Assembly: GCA_045599645.1 (NCBI GenBank) | Contig: JAZRWI010000008.1 | Coordinates: 1 to 64,000, forward strand | DNA length: 64,000 nt | Direction: 5' to 3' | Source of the DNA: RUG334 sp045599645 | GTDB lineage: Bacteria > Muiribacteriota > Ozemobacteria > Ozemobacterales > Ozemobacteraceae | Shown here: piece after piece, positions 33,863-42,965 of the stretch | How positions within the stretch are numbered: position 1 is the first letter of the stretch | Layout of the letters: every line of letters begins with the position of its first letter | Translations under genes and position numbers: made by a program | The notes under the pieces: generated by a model | Seen by the model: only the letters and a program-made list of their open reading frames with translations | The model's database searches: none | Told to the model about the DNA's origin: nothing

Positions 33863-34471
33863 TTAAAAAGTAGATTTTTCTGGAGAAATCAAAACACTAT
33901 AATCAGAAATTGTCAGTTTAAATCTGTTCAAATGAACAATAGCCAGCAGAACTCTTTTCCACGGCATTTCACTAACACGCATCATAATGCTTGGTTCAAA
34001 GCCGTTAGCTACACGAATCTGAGTTCCAGAAAGAGAGCTAAGAAACATGCAGAGCATTGAAAGGTCTATGCTCTTGAAGTAACCGCTATAAACGGCATTA
34101 GTGTGGTTATAATCCGGAAGACGTGTTTCCAATATAGGAAGCTGCTGGAAAAAGGTTGTAAGTTCACGGTCATTGGCAACATAAAGACAGCCACCAACAA
34201 AACGCCAGCCAAATTCTGAATTTTTGCAGTAATTATCGAGTACTTCCTTTATGGTGTTCCCAACAAGTTCTTTTTGAGGAACGCTGACGTCAGAGCTTAT
34301 AATAAGACTCCATCTCTGCTTTTCTGTAATAAGATAAGCAAAGCTCTTCAAGTCCATGTAGCGTTGCTTCAAGTTTACTCTATCGTTTATACTGCGGTAA
34401 ATTTCCCCCGCATTTAGATTTGCAGAGAAAACTAAAATCATTACCAATGATAATAGGATTTTTCTAAGCAT
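33863..34471 (-). CDS. Periplasmic protein with two STN-like (secretin N-terminal) domains
   Basis: A 202-residue exported protein (signal to SANLNAG). Two similar halves follow the pattern of STN/secretin N0 domains: a hydrophobic strand, then LKSFAYLITEKQRWSLIIS or LSMLCMFLSSLSGTQIRVA, then an induced-fold helix (TIKEVLDNYCK; PWKRVLLAIVHLNRF), then a closing strand (CLYVA; YSVLIS). Secretins and TonB receptors use this fold at their periplasmic mouth, but here no secretin barrel follows. ATG at 34471 has GGGG five bases upstream; a GTG at 34477 is less likely. It might form a docking piece for a pilus or secretion complex. Confidence 0.65.
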   Translation of the reverse strand: MLRKILLSLVMILVFSANLNAGEIYRSINDRVNLKQRYMDLKSFAYLITEKQRWSLIISSDVSVPQKELVGNTIKEVLDNYCKNSEFGWRFVGGCLYVANDRELTTFFQQLPILETRLPDYNHTNAVYSGYFKSIDLSMLCMFLSSLSGTQIRVANGFEPSIMMRVSEMPWKRVLLAIVHLNRFKLTISDYSVLISPEKSTF

Positions 34472-34505
34472 AATCACCCCAAATTTATATTTATAATACT
34501 TTTAT

Positions 34506-35054
34506 TTACTGTAAATCGTTAAGAATATCCTGAATACCGGAACTATTCATCAAGTCGCCCATTTTAGAGCTGTTCATGAGGAAATCGTAATCGCCACTGG
34601 AGATGGCATTCATGATTTCTTCATCATTGAGAATATTCTGCATTTCAGGGGAACTCCCAAGCTGCATAAGGTTTTCCAAAAAGTTTTCGTTCATCATCAT
34701 AGACTGAACCTTTGTGGTGATATCCTGTTGCTGCTGGGAATAATTATTACCTGAGCCATAATTACCAGAATTATTATTGTTAGAACGCTTAGAAGAGCCA
34801 TCAAGAATATTCATCTGTCTGGAATTGGAATTATTGCTTCCAGAATCACCATAGGTTATTTCTCTGACGTTGTCGGAATTTACTTTTATATCACCCATAG
34901 CGTCTGTATGTATAGAATAAAAGCCGTCATTCATACCTATAATCTTACCGAATATTGTAGTGCCGTCATTAAGAGTAATACGAGAATTACCTGCTGCAAA
35001 GCAAGCACCACAACATAATGCACCAGCTAATACCAACAAATACAATTTTCTCAT
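34506..35054 (-). CDS. Exported protein with Sm-like N-domain and STI1-like C-terminus
   Basis: The 182-residue product has a signal peptide (residues 1-21). A short beta domain follows (RITLNDGTTIFGKIIGMNDGFYSI) resembling small Sm-like or SH3-like folds common in envelope proteins. After that comes an Asn/Ser/Gln-rich linker, and a C-terminal stretch rich in Met, Leu and Asn (FLENLMQLGSSPEMQNIL; DFLMNSSKMGDLM) that resembles STI1/heat-shock chaperonin-binding repeats. AGGAG precedes the ATG. It heads the run that includes the double-STN and TPR proteins. The domain resemblances are by eye. Confidence 0.6.
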   Translation of the reverse strand: MRKLYLLVLAGALCCGACFAAGNSRITLNDGTTIFGKIIGMNDGFYSIHTDAMGDIKVNSDNVREITYGDSGSNNSNSRQMNILDGSSKRSNNNNSGNYGSGNNYSQQQQDITTKVQSMMMNENFLENLMQLGSSPEMQNILNDEEIMNAISSGDYDFLMNSSKMGDLMNSSGIQDILNDLQ

Positions 35055-35093
35055 ATTTATCTCCTTCTTATTTATTATAACAATTTTTCTTGG

Positions 35094-36122
35094 TTATTTA
35101 TCAAGTTCAATAACATTCTGATACAGATTATAATAAGCCTTTGTAGTCTTAGCAATAAGTTCAGAACATTTTTGTTTCCAGCTATCGATATTATCAATAG
35201 CAGTTATGAAAGCGCCTTTTTTCTTCAATTCATTGATTGTTTCTGCTTCTGCGGTTTTAATAGTAACCTTGTTAACTCTCTGAATGTAGTTTGCAGCTCT
35301 TGTAAGTATATTCTGCTGTTCTGGAGTCAGTGAGTTCCAAGTCTTGGAACTGATAGCTATTTCACTCAACGCAAGAACATGTTCATCAAGAATTAAATAT
35401 GGAGCCCAGGAATACAGCTTGTTGCTGTAATAATTCACAACTGGCTGTTCTGCACAGTCTATCAAATCCTTATAGAAGGCCTGAGACAGGCTGGTGAAAG
35501 GAATTCTTACACATGTAGCATTCAAATTCTTCATCAGGTCTTCAGCATAAGCACCGTATGGAGCACGAACTCTCATACCTTCGATATCCTTAAGACTAGT
35601 AATTTCCTTTACAGAAAAGAAATTTCTAAAGCCTTCTTCGTAAAAAGCCAGGCCCCTGAAAGTACTGCTATTTTCAGCCAATTCGTTAAGGCATTCTTTG
35701 CTGAGGTCTGAATCAATAAACTTGAAATAGTGGTCATGGCTGTTGAAAACATATGGTGTAGAAAGCATTGCTGCTTTATTTGCGCCATAATCCTGGAGGT
35801 AAGAAACGCTAACTCTTACGATATCAGGACCTTCATCCATAACGATTGATTTCAGAACTTCGTCATCGTTACCCAAACCACCATTTGCGATTATTTCAAC
35901 GATAATATCGCCGTGTGACAGGTCTTCAACTCTCTTTTTAAAGGTCTTGGCCATGAAGCCGGAATATGAATCTAATGGATTAACTTCTGCATAAAATAGC
36001 TTTAATGGTGCATTACATTTGCAAGCCATAGCAGAATCAGAATCACAATAGCCGGTGAAGCAAACAGCTACAAAAGCACACAATACTAATATTTTACAGA
36101 TAAATCCCTTTTGAAGATTCAT
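35094..36122 (-). CDS. TRAP transporter substrate-binding protein (DctP family), orphan
   Basis: A 342-residue periplasmic receptor of the DctP family, which delivers organic acids to TRAP membrane subunits. It has a signal sequence, FKKRVEDLSHGDIIVEI near the start, FYEEGFRNFFS, and the signature segment IEGMRVRAPYGAYAEDLMKNLNATCVRIPFTSLSQAF with the substrate-contacting arginine. It ends with the usual charged helices. No DctQ/DctM membrane subunits are in the window. It either works with subunits elsewhere or serves as a sensor-type receptor. Ligand cannot be predicted. Confidence 0.9.
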   Translation of the reverse strand: MNLQKGFICKILVLCAFVAVCFTGYCDSDSAMACKCNAPLKLFYAEVNPLDSYSGFMAKTFKKRVEDLSHGDIIVEIIANGGLGNDDEVLKSIVMDEGPDIVRVSVSYLQDYGANKAAMLSTPYVFNSHDHYFKFIDSDLSKECLNELAENSSTFRGLAFYEEGFRNFFSVKEITSLKDIEGMRVRAPYGAYAEDLMKNLNATCVRIPFTSLSQAFYKDLIDCAEQPVVNYYSNKLYSWAPYLILDEHVLALSEIAISSKTWNSLTPEQQNILTRAANYIQRVNKVTIKTAEAETINELKKKGAFITAIDNIDSWKQKCSELIAKTTKAYYNLYQNVIELDK

Positions 36123-36241
36123 ATTAAACTACCCTTTCAAAAATGAGTCCGCATATTCTACAACAATACTTCAAATATAGCAAGAACACTAATTCTAATA
36201 ATTCAAGCATTGAGAAAGAATTCACAACCAAACATTATGTG

Positions 36242-37231
36242 TTAGAAATCTGCTGATACGTATACCTGATTGAAGTCGCGGCGGGAATCGTTTTCCTGCA
36301 TCAGCTTTGTATTGGCAATTGCCTGGCTGACCTGGTCTGCAATACCGCGAAGAAGTGTGATCTTCTGCAAAGTAAAGTTCTTTTGAGCATTACTTACAAG
36401 AACAGCCACGCCAACAACACGTTTTACACGTTCATAACCACGACTTGGATCTTCTTCAAAAACCTTGAGTGGAACATATATAACATCAGCCATTCCAAAG
36501 CCAAGCTCCTGAGTTCCAACAAAATCTTCATTCATTTCTGGGGTTGCCGGTAAATCAAGGTTACGCCAATAGTTGCTAAGTGGACTGCCACCCTGTAAAG
36601 CACATACTGGTGGTTTTTCAGGCAAACCGCACTGGCATTCAAAGCATTCAACAATATTATTCCACATCATTACAAAGCCTGCAGAAGCACCAGTTGCCTT
36701 AATCATCCTATCAAGAATCTGAGTAACAATTTCGTTGTAATTTGTAGACTGCCCAATAATTCTACCAGTTTCGTAAAGAGTAACAACTTCATTGCTTGTG
36801 GCTCTCAGACGGTCGGACAAACTGCCTACAAGGCTTCCAAGCAACAAAGAAGCAACATGTGAATTAGTAGACATGAATTCCATGAAGTCATCACGTTCAA
36901 CCTTGATGAGTTTTCCGTTAACGCCGCGCATTACAGCGGCAGCAGAACGGGTTTCACCAGTAAGGAGAGCCATTTCCCCAAAAATTGAACCGCTTGGAAG
37001 GATAGCCAGAATCTTGCTAGTTCCAGCTTCTTTATCAATAACCTTCTGTATTTCGACCTGGCCTTTGAGAATAAGGAACAGAGAATCTCCAGTCTGGCCT
37101 TCTTCAAAAATACGATAGTTCGGTTCGTCTGGTTCTATGAGCTTGAAAATCTGAAGACTTGCAGCAATTTCTTCGTCATTTAGCTTAGAAAACAGTGGAA
37201 GATGCTTAATTAAATCAACAGTAATTTCCAT
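36242..37231 (-). CDS. Cyclic-nucleotide-binding plus GAF sensor protein
   Basis: A 329-residue soluble protein. Residues 5-135 form a CRP-type cNMP-binding domain, with the phosphate-binding cassette GSIFGEMALLTGETRSAAAV keeping the expected Glu and Arg. Residues 160-315 form a GAF domain (TGRIIGQSTNYNEIVTQIL to RGIADQVSQAIANT). There is no helix-turn-helix, so it is not a classical CRP regulator; it more likely binds a partner protein. ATG at 37231 is preferred to the GTG at 37243. It starts 14 bases after pilT. A class III nucleotide cyclase lies 21 kb away on the same strand. Confidence 0.88.
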   Translation of the reverse strand: MEITVDLIKHLPLFSKLNDEEIAASLQIFKLIEPDEPNYRIFEEGQTGDSLFLILKGQVEIQKVIDKEAGTSKILAILPSGSIFGEMALLTGETRSAAAVMRGVNGKLIKVERDDFMEFMSTNSHVASLLLGSLVGSLSDRLRATSNEVVTLYETGRIIGQSTNYNEIVTQILDRMIKATGASAGFVMMWNNIVECFECQCGLPEKPPVCALQGGSPLSNYWRNLDLPATPEMNEDFVGTQELGFGMADVIYVPLKVFEEDPSRGYERVKRVVGVAVLVSNAQKNFTLQKITLLRGIADQVSQAIANTKLMQENDSRRDFNQVYVSADF

Positions 37232-37245
37232 GACTAGCCTCACTA

Positions 37246-38403
37246 TTATTTCTGAGCACCGTAGGAGCCATAGGTTGCACCGCTACCATAGGTTGCGCCA
37301 CTGCCGTAGGAACTGCCAGCACTTTGTCCGTAAGCACTTCCGCCTTGAGCAGAGGTTGCAGTGTTGCCTGAACCAGCACTGCTTCGAGCCCTGGTCTGAT
37401 ATACTTCGTTAGAAATAATACCGTCATTCTTAAGCTGCGTAAGAGACTGTTCCATAGAAACCATACCAATGGCAGTGCCAGTCTGGATAGCTGTTGGAAT
37501 CTGATAAACCTTACCTTCACGAATAAGATTTGAAATAGCAGAATTGACTACCATTATTTCTCTAGCTGCTACACGACCGGAACCGTCCTGCTTTGGCAGA
37601 AGAATCTGTGAAATAACACCCTTAAGTGTTGTTGCTAACTGAGCCCTAATTTGCTGTTGCTGATATGGTGGGAATACGTCAATAATACGGTCGATGGTCT
37701 TTGCAGCAGACTGGGTGTGCAATGTAGCAAAAACGAGGTGACCAGTTTCTGCAATTGTAATAGCAGCAGCAATAGTTTCCAGATCGCGCATTTCACCGAT
37801 AAGGATAACATCCGGGCACTGGCGCAAGACATATTTCAGAGCTGCAGTGTAGGTTTCAGTATCTCTGCCGACTTCGCGCTGTTCAATAACGGAAAGCTTG
37901 TGCTGATGAACAAATTCAATCGGGTCTTCAACAGTAATAATGTGACAGCGACGGTTAAGATTAATATGGTTAATCATGGCAGCCAGTGAAGTAGATTTAC
38001 CACTGCCTGTCGGGCCGGTTACAAGAACAAGACCGCTTGGAAGATTACAAAAATCCTTAACAGAAGATGGCAAAGAAAGTGATTCAAGAGTTGGAATACG
38101 ACTCATGATTGGTCTCAAAGCAGCACCAATATTGCCCATCTGTCTGAAAACGTTTACACGAAATCTGCCAGAATCTGGAAATTCGATAGCCAAATCAAGT
38201 TCGTTATGCTGTTCAAATTCAATTCTCTGTTCTTCATTGATCACAGAATAAATCAACTTCTGAAGATCACTGTCAGTAAGCTGGCTTGAACCATCAGGAG
38301 TCAGACTGCCATTTATTCTAAGCATTGGTGGTCTACCTGTTGTCAAAATAACGTCTGAAGTGTTCTTAGTCATGGCTGAAGCCAAAATTTCTTGTAAAGT
38401 CAT
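37246..38403 (-). CDS. pilT: PilT-type pilus retraction ATPase
   Basis: A 385-residue hexameric ATPase of the PilT/VirB11 superfamily that powers type IV pilus retraction. It shows LQEILASAMTKNTSDVILT at the N-terminus, Walker A GPTGSGKST near 130, the Asp box VEDPIEF, Walker B CPDVILIGEMRD, and the His box GHLVFATLHTQSA. The typical PilT AIRNLIREGK motif is represented by AISNLIREGK. The last 45 residues are an unusual Gly/Ser/Tyr/Ala-rich repeat (SYGSGATYGSGATYGSYG). It follows the VWA gene by 15 bases and precedes the cNMP/GAF sensor by 14, so it seems to share their transcript. Confidence 0.93.
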   Translation of the reverse strand: MTLQEILASAMTKNTSDVILTTGRPPMLRINGSLTPDGSSQLTDSDLQKLIYSVINEEQRIEFEQHNELDLAIEFPDSGRFRVNVFRQMGNIGAALRPIMSRIPTLESLSLPSSVKDFCNLPSGLVLVTGPTGSGKSTSLAAMINHINLNRRCHIITVEDPIEFVHQHKLSVIEQREVGRDTETYTAALKYVLRQCPDVILIGEMRDLETIAAAITIAETGHLVFATLHTQSAAKTIDRIIDVFPPYQQQQIRAQLATTLKGVISQILLPKQDGSGRVAAREIMVVNSAISNLIREGKVYQIPTAIQTGTAIGMVSMEQSLTQLKNDGIISNEVYQTRARSSAGSGNTATSAQGGSAYGQSAGSSYGSGATYGSGATYGSYGAQK

Positions 38404-38418
38404 AGTATTATCCTATTA

Positions 38419-41208
38419 TTAATCCTTGCCAGTGCGGCGGTCTGCATTTTTCTTTGCGGCCTTAAGCGCACTGAGAACATTCGATTTTTCTGCAACCTCC
38501 TGAGGCTTAGAATCAGAAGCTTCAGGCTTATTACCAACCAACGGAGCAGCCTCCTTCAAGGTTTTGCTGCCAGAATCCTTTACTTCAACAGGCAAAGGCT
38601 CTGCAACAGGTTTTGCAAACTTAACCCCGAGACTGATTTTCCTTAATTTGGCAATAATTATTGTTAAAATTGCAGTTCTTCTTTCAGCAACTTCAAGAAG
38701 GAAGATAAGTAATGCTAACACAAAAAGTAAATTAGAAACATCTTTATATTGATAAACAGAAGGCATTGTAGACCAAACAGAGTTTAAATCAATAAGTTCT
38801 CTGCCGCCAGTGGTGTTGGCAAGCTTTTTAAGCTCTGCTTCACCGTTTCTGTTCGTCTGAGGCAAAAATTCAGGGGAATAAATCTGACAGGCTGGTGCTA
38901 AGCGGAGTTGCTGATTTTTATCTGTGCTCAGTAACGCAGAAATTACTTCATTGCCACGAAGCTGATAGCTTACAGAAAGTCTGTCAGCACTTTCCCAGTT
39001 GGCCTTCATAGAATAATGGAAAGGTTCCTTACCATTATCTGCGCCTATTATTTCAAAGGTAGGCGTATTAGAGAACGGATCCCTAACACGTTCTGGGTCG
39101 AGATTAAGAAAAGCAGACCATTTGCCATGCTCAATTTTCTGAGTTACCATAAGCTGGTCAAGAGAATCTCTATCATCAAAGGCAATCCAGTTTGTGATAC
39201 CGCTAAGAATCTGAGCACAGGCTTCTGTTTTCAGGAAATCCCCACCCATATCCTTGTCTAAGACACCAGTATAACAGGCTACATGACCTAAGCCATACTG
39301 CCAGGCCGCCAGAATTGGTGATTTTTCATCATTATCAGCAGTAATAATCTGTGAAGCATTTGGCTTCAAATAGCATATATTATAAGCATCAACAGAAGAA
39401 TTGAAGTTTGAATCATAGCCAGTAAAGGTCTGCAAACCCATAGAGGATTTGATATTCTGCTTTTCTTCAACAAATGTGCTTTTTGCAGCCATAAAGGTAT
39501 CCTGAGAAAACAATCTTGGCAGGTCTTCTGCTTCTTCTGTGAAGAAACAACGTCCGTTGCCTGCTTCTGCAATCTTGGTAAGCAAATGGCCATCCGGGTC
39601 TGTTTCTCTGCCTAAGCCGATTACGCTAAGAGTAATATCATGCTTTTTAGCTTCATCAAGCAACTCCCAGTAGGTTCCTGGCTTTTCAGAGTCACAGGCA
39701 TCAGCAAATAGAATAATATGTCTTGTCTTAGCCTTGGCTTCCTTCAGCATTTCATAGGCTGCCTTGATGCCTTCATATACATAAATACCACCGCCCATGG
39801 ACTTTACAGTGAGAATGTCGTTACACCACTTAGCCTTATCACTTACAGACTGCAATGGAACAACTACATGAGGCTCAGTATCAACTGCGAACAGTGCAAA
39901 TTCATCCATCGGCGCCAGCAGATCAAGGGAAGCAGCAGCAGCAAGGTCTGCCAGTTCCATCTTTGTTCTGCCTTTAACCTGCATAGACATACTTCCGGAG
40001 CGGTCTAAGACAATGGCAATAGCAATGCTCATCTTGCGGCATTCGCTGCGCATTTCCAAAGAAACTGGCAATGCTTCTTCCAATGGAGATTGATAATAAC
40101 CACCGGTGCCGAAAGAATTCTTGCCACCAGTTATTAGCAAACCGCCACCCATGTGCTTTACCCAGGCTGCCAGATTGTGTAAACCGCTAAAGCCCAGACT
40201 GTTGGCTGGAACATTTTCTAATACTACTGCAGAATAGCCGGCCAGGTCTTCTATTCTCCATGAAAACTCATTAGCTTGCATTTCTACAGATTTAACCCTG
40301 TTATTAACAAGGAATCTATGCATTGTAGACAGCTTAGAACCTGAAACAACAAGAACCGGTTTCATGCCTTTTATCATTGATACAGTCTGAGCAACATTGT
40401 TTTCAGGAACAGAATCCTCACCTGCGCCAGTAACCTTCAAAACATACTTAGAGATGCCGTTCTGTGGAGCATAAAGACTGAGGATTAAATCATTCAAACC
40501 TGGTTTCAGGTATTTTTTCGTATTAAAAATTGCATTTTTACCATCAGAAAGTTGTAAATTGACTTCCTGGGCAATAGGTGAAACAACACCAGCCTTCATA
40601 ATAAACGGTTCCTTTGGCTCTAATACAGGTGGAACGCGAAGATATGAAATAGCCAGATCACTTATGATTTCTCTTCCATTGTATCTATAATCAATAGGAA
40701 TTCCCCTGTTTAAGGCTAGCATAGCTGGTTCATTGGGGGTGTTGCCATTCCAGAGACCGTCAGAAACAACAATGATTCTTCCTGACATTTCTTCAGGGAT
40801 CAATGAAAGAGCCAGGTCTATGCCGTCTGCAAGATTAGAAGCATCCGGATGCTGTTCCAGTGAAAGAGCAGAGGCTTCACTCTTTGTCGGGCTAAACTCT
40901 ATCTTTGCCTTATCACTGAATGATACAAGCCCCAAACGACTGTTTTCGGGCATCTTTTCTCTAAGAAAGCTTACAGTTTCTTCTATACGCTTATCCTGAT
41001 TCTTAGGCATGGAAGAACTTCTATCTGCAACTACGACAACAACGCCTTCCTTACCGCTGATTTTAATTGAAGGCCCGGCCAAAGCGAAGCTCAACACTAC
41101 TATCAGAGCTATCCTTAGAATGAATAGCTTTTTAGATTCGGGTCTGAAGCTGTATGCAAGCCAGAATAAAGGCAACAGGAATAACAGCCAATGAGGTTCA
41201 GAAAGCAT
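38419..41208 (-). CDS. Membrane protein with two VWA domains and a glutamine-amidotransferase-like fold
   Basis: A 929-residue protein with two N-terminal membrane segments and one near the C-terminus (LLFVLALLIFLLEVA). The first VWA domain, near residue 57, starts VVADRSSSM. A GATase1-like segment follows (GGGLLITGGKNSFGTGGY). The second VWA domain near 400 starts VLDRSGSMS. Both have the DxSxS MIDAS metal site. Such proteins accompany MoxR ATPases, which are thought to act as metal-dependent chaperones of VWA partners. ATG at 41208 has GGGGAGG upstream; the track-length start at 41247 does not. It overlaps the BatA-type gene by 11 bases. Confidence 0.85.
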   Translation of the reverse strand: MLSEPHWLLFLLPLFWLAYSFRPESKKLFILRIALIVVLSFALAGPSIKISGKEGVVVVVADRSSSMPKNQDKRIEETVSFLREKMPENSRLGLVSFSDKAKIEFSPTKSEASALSLEQHPDASNLADGIDLALSLIPEEMSGRIIVVSDGLWNGNTPNEPAMLALNRGIPIDYRYNGREIISDLAISYLRVPPVLEPKEPFIMKAGVVSPIAQEVNLQLSDGKNAIFNTKKYLKPGLNDLILSLYAPQNGISKYVLKVTGAGEDSVPENNVAQTVSMIKGMKPVLVVSGSKLSTMHRFLVNNRVKSVEMQANEFSWRIEDLAGYSAVVLENVPANSLGFSGLHNLAAWVKHMGGGLLITGGKNSFGTGGYYQSPLEEALPVSLEMRSECRKMSIAIAIVLDRSGSMSMQVKGRTKMELADLAAAASLDLLAPMDEFALFAVDTEPHVVVPLQSVSDKAKWCNDILTVKSMGGGIYVYEGIKAAYEMLKEAKAKTRHIILFADACDSEKPGTYWELLDEAKKHDITLSVIGLGRETDPDGHLLTKIAEAGNGRCFFTEEAEDLPRLFSQDTFMAAKSTFVEEKQNIKSSMGLQTFTGYDSNFNSSVDAYNICYLKPNASQIITADNDEKSPILAAWQYGLGHVACYTGVLDKDMGGDFLKTEACAQILSGITNWIAFDDRDSLDQLMVTQKIEHGKWSAFLNLDPERVRDPFSNTPTFEIIGADNGKEPFHYSMKANWESADRLSVSYQLRGNEVISALLSTDKNQQLRLAPACQIYSPEFLPQTNRNGEAELKKLANTTGGRELIDLNSVWSTMPSVYQYKDVSNLLFVLALLIFLLEVAERRTAILTIIIAKLRKISLGVKFAKPVAEPLPVEVKDSGSKTLKEAAPLVGNKPEASDSKPQEVAEKSNVLSALKAAKKNADRRTGKD

Positions 41209-42964
41209 AGCCCGACCTCCCCTTGGAAATAAGCCACTGATGGACAAGCATCAAAATGAAGGCCAGAATAATGAACCACCACTTAACATTTTCAAAATGG
41301 CTCATATTTTCATCAGAAACTATATCAGACAATTTAACGTCATAAGCGGCTTTTGTTAAATCAGATTCTTCGTATGAACAAAGATTTATAGAAATATTGT
41401 AGCTTTTATCGCCTGCAGAAATTTCATATAAACCGCTTTCTCCGGCAACATAAACAGCTCTTCCATTTTGAACGCTGCATTGTTCCACTTTATCTTTTTG
41501 CACTTTATTAGTAATCGAAACGTTATCCAGAGCTTTATCAGTATAAATTTCAATTCTGCTGCCAGAGCGGAAATTAGAGTTAGACGGGCCAGCAAGCTTC
41601 TGTGAGGTCCAATCAACTACGTTATAGAACAAAACTGGCCAAAAATTGGATTGATGAAGGTTTGAATTAGCATAGGAAAAATTCATTCCAACTGTTGAAT
41701 AGCTTTTGTCATTTTCCAACCAGATTAATGGAATCTGGCCGCCAGCCACAAGTATTTCACCTCTTGGCTTTATGGCAGTATCAACTGCCCACATGGCATC
41801 AACCTCTGGTAAATCAGCAGTAATCTGGTGTTCGCCGCCATTTACTGCGATATTTCTGATATAAGCCGGTTCTGAGGCATTGAAAATGACCATTTTTACC
41901 AACTGTGGCTGAAGATTTGCAGTGTAAGTATTATCACAAATTAACAGATCTGGTTCTGAGTCAGTAATAACAGAAAGTTCTGTAGCTTTCACAGCCTTTT
42001 TGACGGCATTTGCAAGATTACTGTCGCTGAGCTTTATAGCTACCTTAACCTTGTCTTTTATAACAGGCAGCAGAACAGCTTCATTATCATAATCAACGGC
42101 ATCATTCTTTATTACTGCTTTTATAGGAGCACGCTGGTCACTAATCTTCAAAATAGCCCTGCGTGATGAACCTGCTTCTATTTTTCCAGAAACCCTTTCA
42201 ATTAAATTTCCAGAACTCATATCAACAATTTCTGCATCAAGCTCTTTGGGCTGGTCTGAGAAATTTGAAAATTCAAAAAAGCATCTATCAACACGACCGC
42301 TGGCACTTCTATGGGCAGCAGTAATAGCCATATTTTCCAAGGGCTTACCAAAAGAAAGCCATTTAATATTCTCATTACCGGAATCAGCTTTTGGATGATC
42401 TGTAACAACGATAACAACAGCATCTTCACTGCTTACATTAATACCATGGGCAACAGCTTCATTAATATCAGTGGAGGCAGAATGGCATTCCCAGTTCTGC
42501 AGTGTCTTAACAGCTTCTATTCCTGCCATATCGCGTTTTCCAATGATAGTAGGAACCCTACCCGCTTTTACCATTGTTATTCTATACATTTTTTCAGAAA
42601 ACAGTTGTTCTTCCAGGAACCTGGCTGCCTGACTGCGAGGGGAAAATCCCTGCCCACCTGCTATCATAGATATGGAATCGTCTAATACAACTGTTATTGG
42701 TATCAGCTGCCCCTTTTGGAGACTCATTGGATTTGCGATAGCCAATATAAAGAACAAAAGAATTAAAAATTCAATAAAGAATATAAGCGGCAACTGCAGC
42801 TTGTTAATCTTTTGTCCGCCTTCAGCAGTGCTTTTTGATTTTGCAAAAAACATTAAAGAGGACACAACGTAATTTCTTGAACGTCGTCTGTATAAATATA
42901 CAGCTATCAGTCCAAGGAATATCAGAGTTCCCCATATTGCTGCAGGATTTGTGAATATTGGCAT
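41198..42964 (-). CDS. BatA-type VWA membrane protein
   Basis: The 588-residue protein has the BatA N-terminal layout: two membrane helices at about 8-25 and 59-78, enclosing a YRRRSRNYVVSSLMFF segment. A VWA-like domain starts VVLDDSISM at about 90, keeping the MIDAS DxSxS. A beta-rich middle and a final membrane helix (WWFIILAFILMLVHQWLI) follow. BatA-like proteins work with MoxR ATPases in envelope stress tolerance in Bacteroides and others. One base separates it from the DUF58 stop. Confidence 0.82.
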   Translation of the reverse strand: MPIFTNPAAIWGTLIFLGLIAVYLYRRRSRNYVVSSLMFFAKSKSTAEGGQKINKLQLPLIFFIEFLILLFFILAIANPMSLQKGQLIPITVVLDDSISMIAGGQGFSPRSQAARFLEEQLFSEKMYRITMVKAGRVPTIIGKRDMAGIEAVKTLQNWECHSASTDINEAVAHGINVSSEDAVVIVVTDHPKADSGNENIKWLSFGKPLENMAITAAHRSASGRVDRCFFEFSNFSDQPKELDAEIVDMSSGNLIERVSGKIEAGSSRRAILKISDQRAPIKAVIKNDAVDYDNEAVLLPVIKDKVKVAIKLSDSNLANAVKKAVKATELSVITDSEPDLLICDNTYTANLQPQLVKMVIFNASEPAYIRNIAVNGGEHQITADLPEVDAMWAVDTAIKPRGEILVAGGQIPLIWLENDKSYSTVGMNFSYANSNLHQSNFWPVLFYNVVDWTSQKLAGPSNSNFRSGSRIEIYTDKALDNVSITNKVQKDKVEQCSVQNGRAVYVAGESGLYEISAGDKSYNISINLCSYEESDLTKAAYDVKLSDIVSDENMSHFENVKWWFIILAFILMLVHQWLISKGRSGYAF

Positions 42965-42965
42965 A

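Noticed and set aside
35094..36122. A complete TRAP transporter operon
   Set aside because: Only the DctP receptor is present; flanking genes encode a sensor protein and unrelated envelope proteins.
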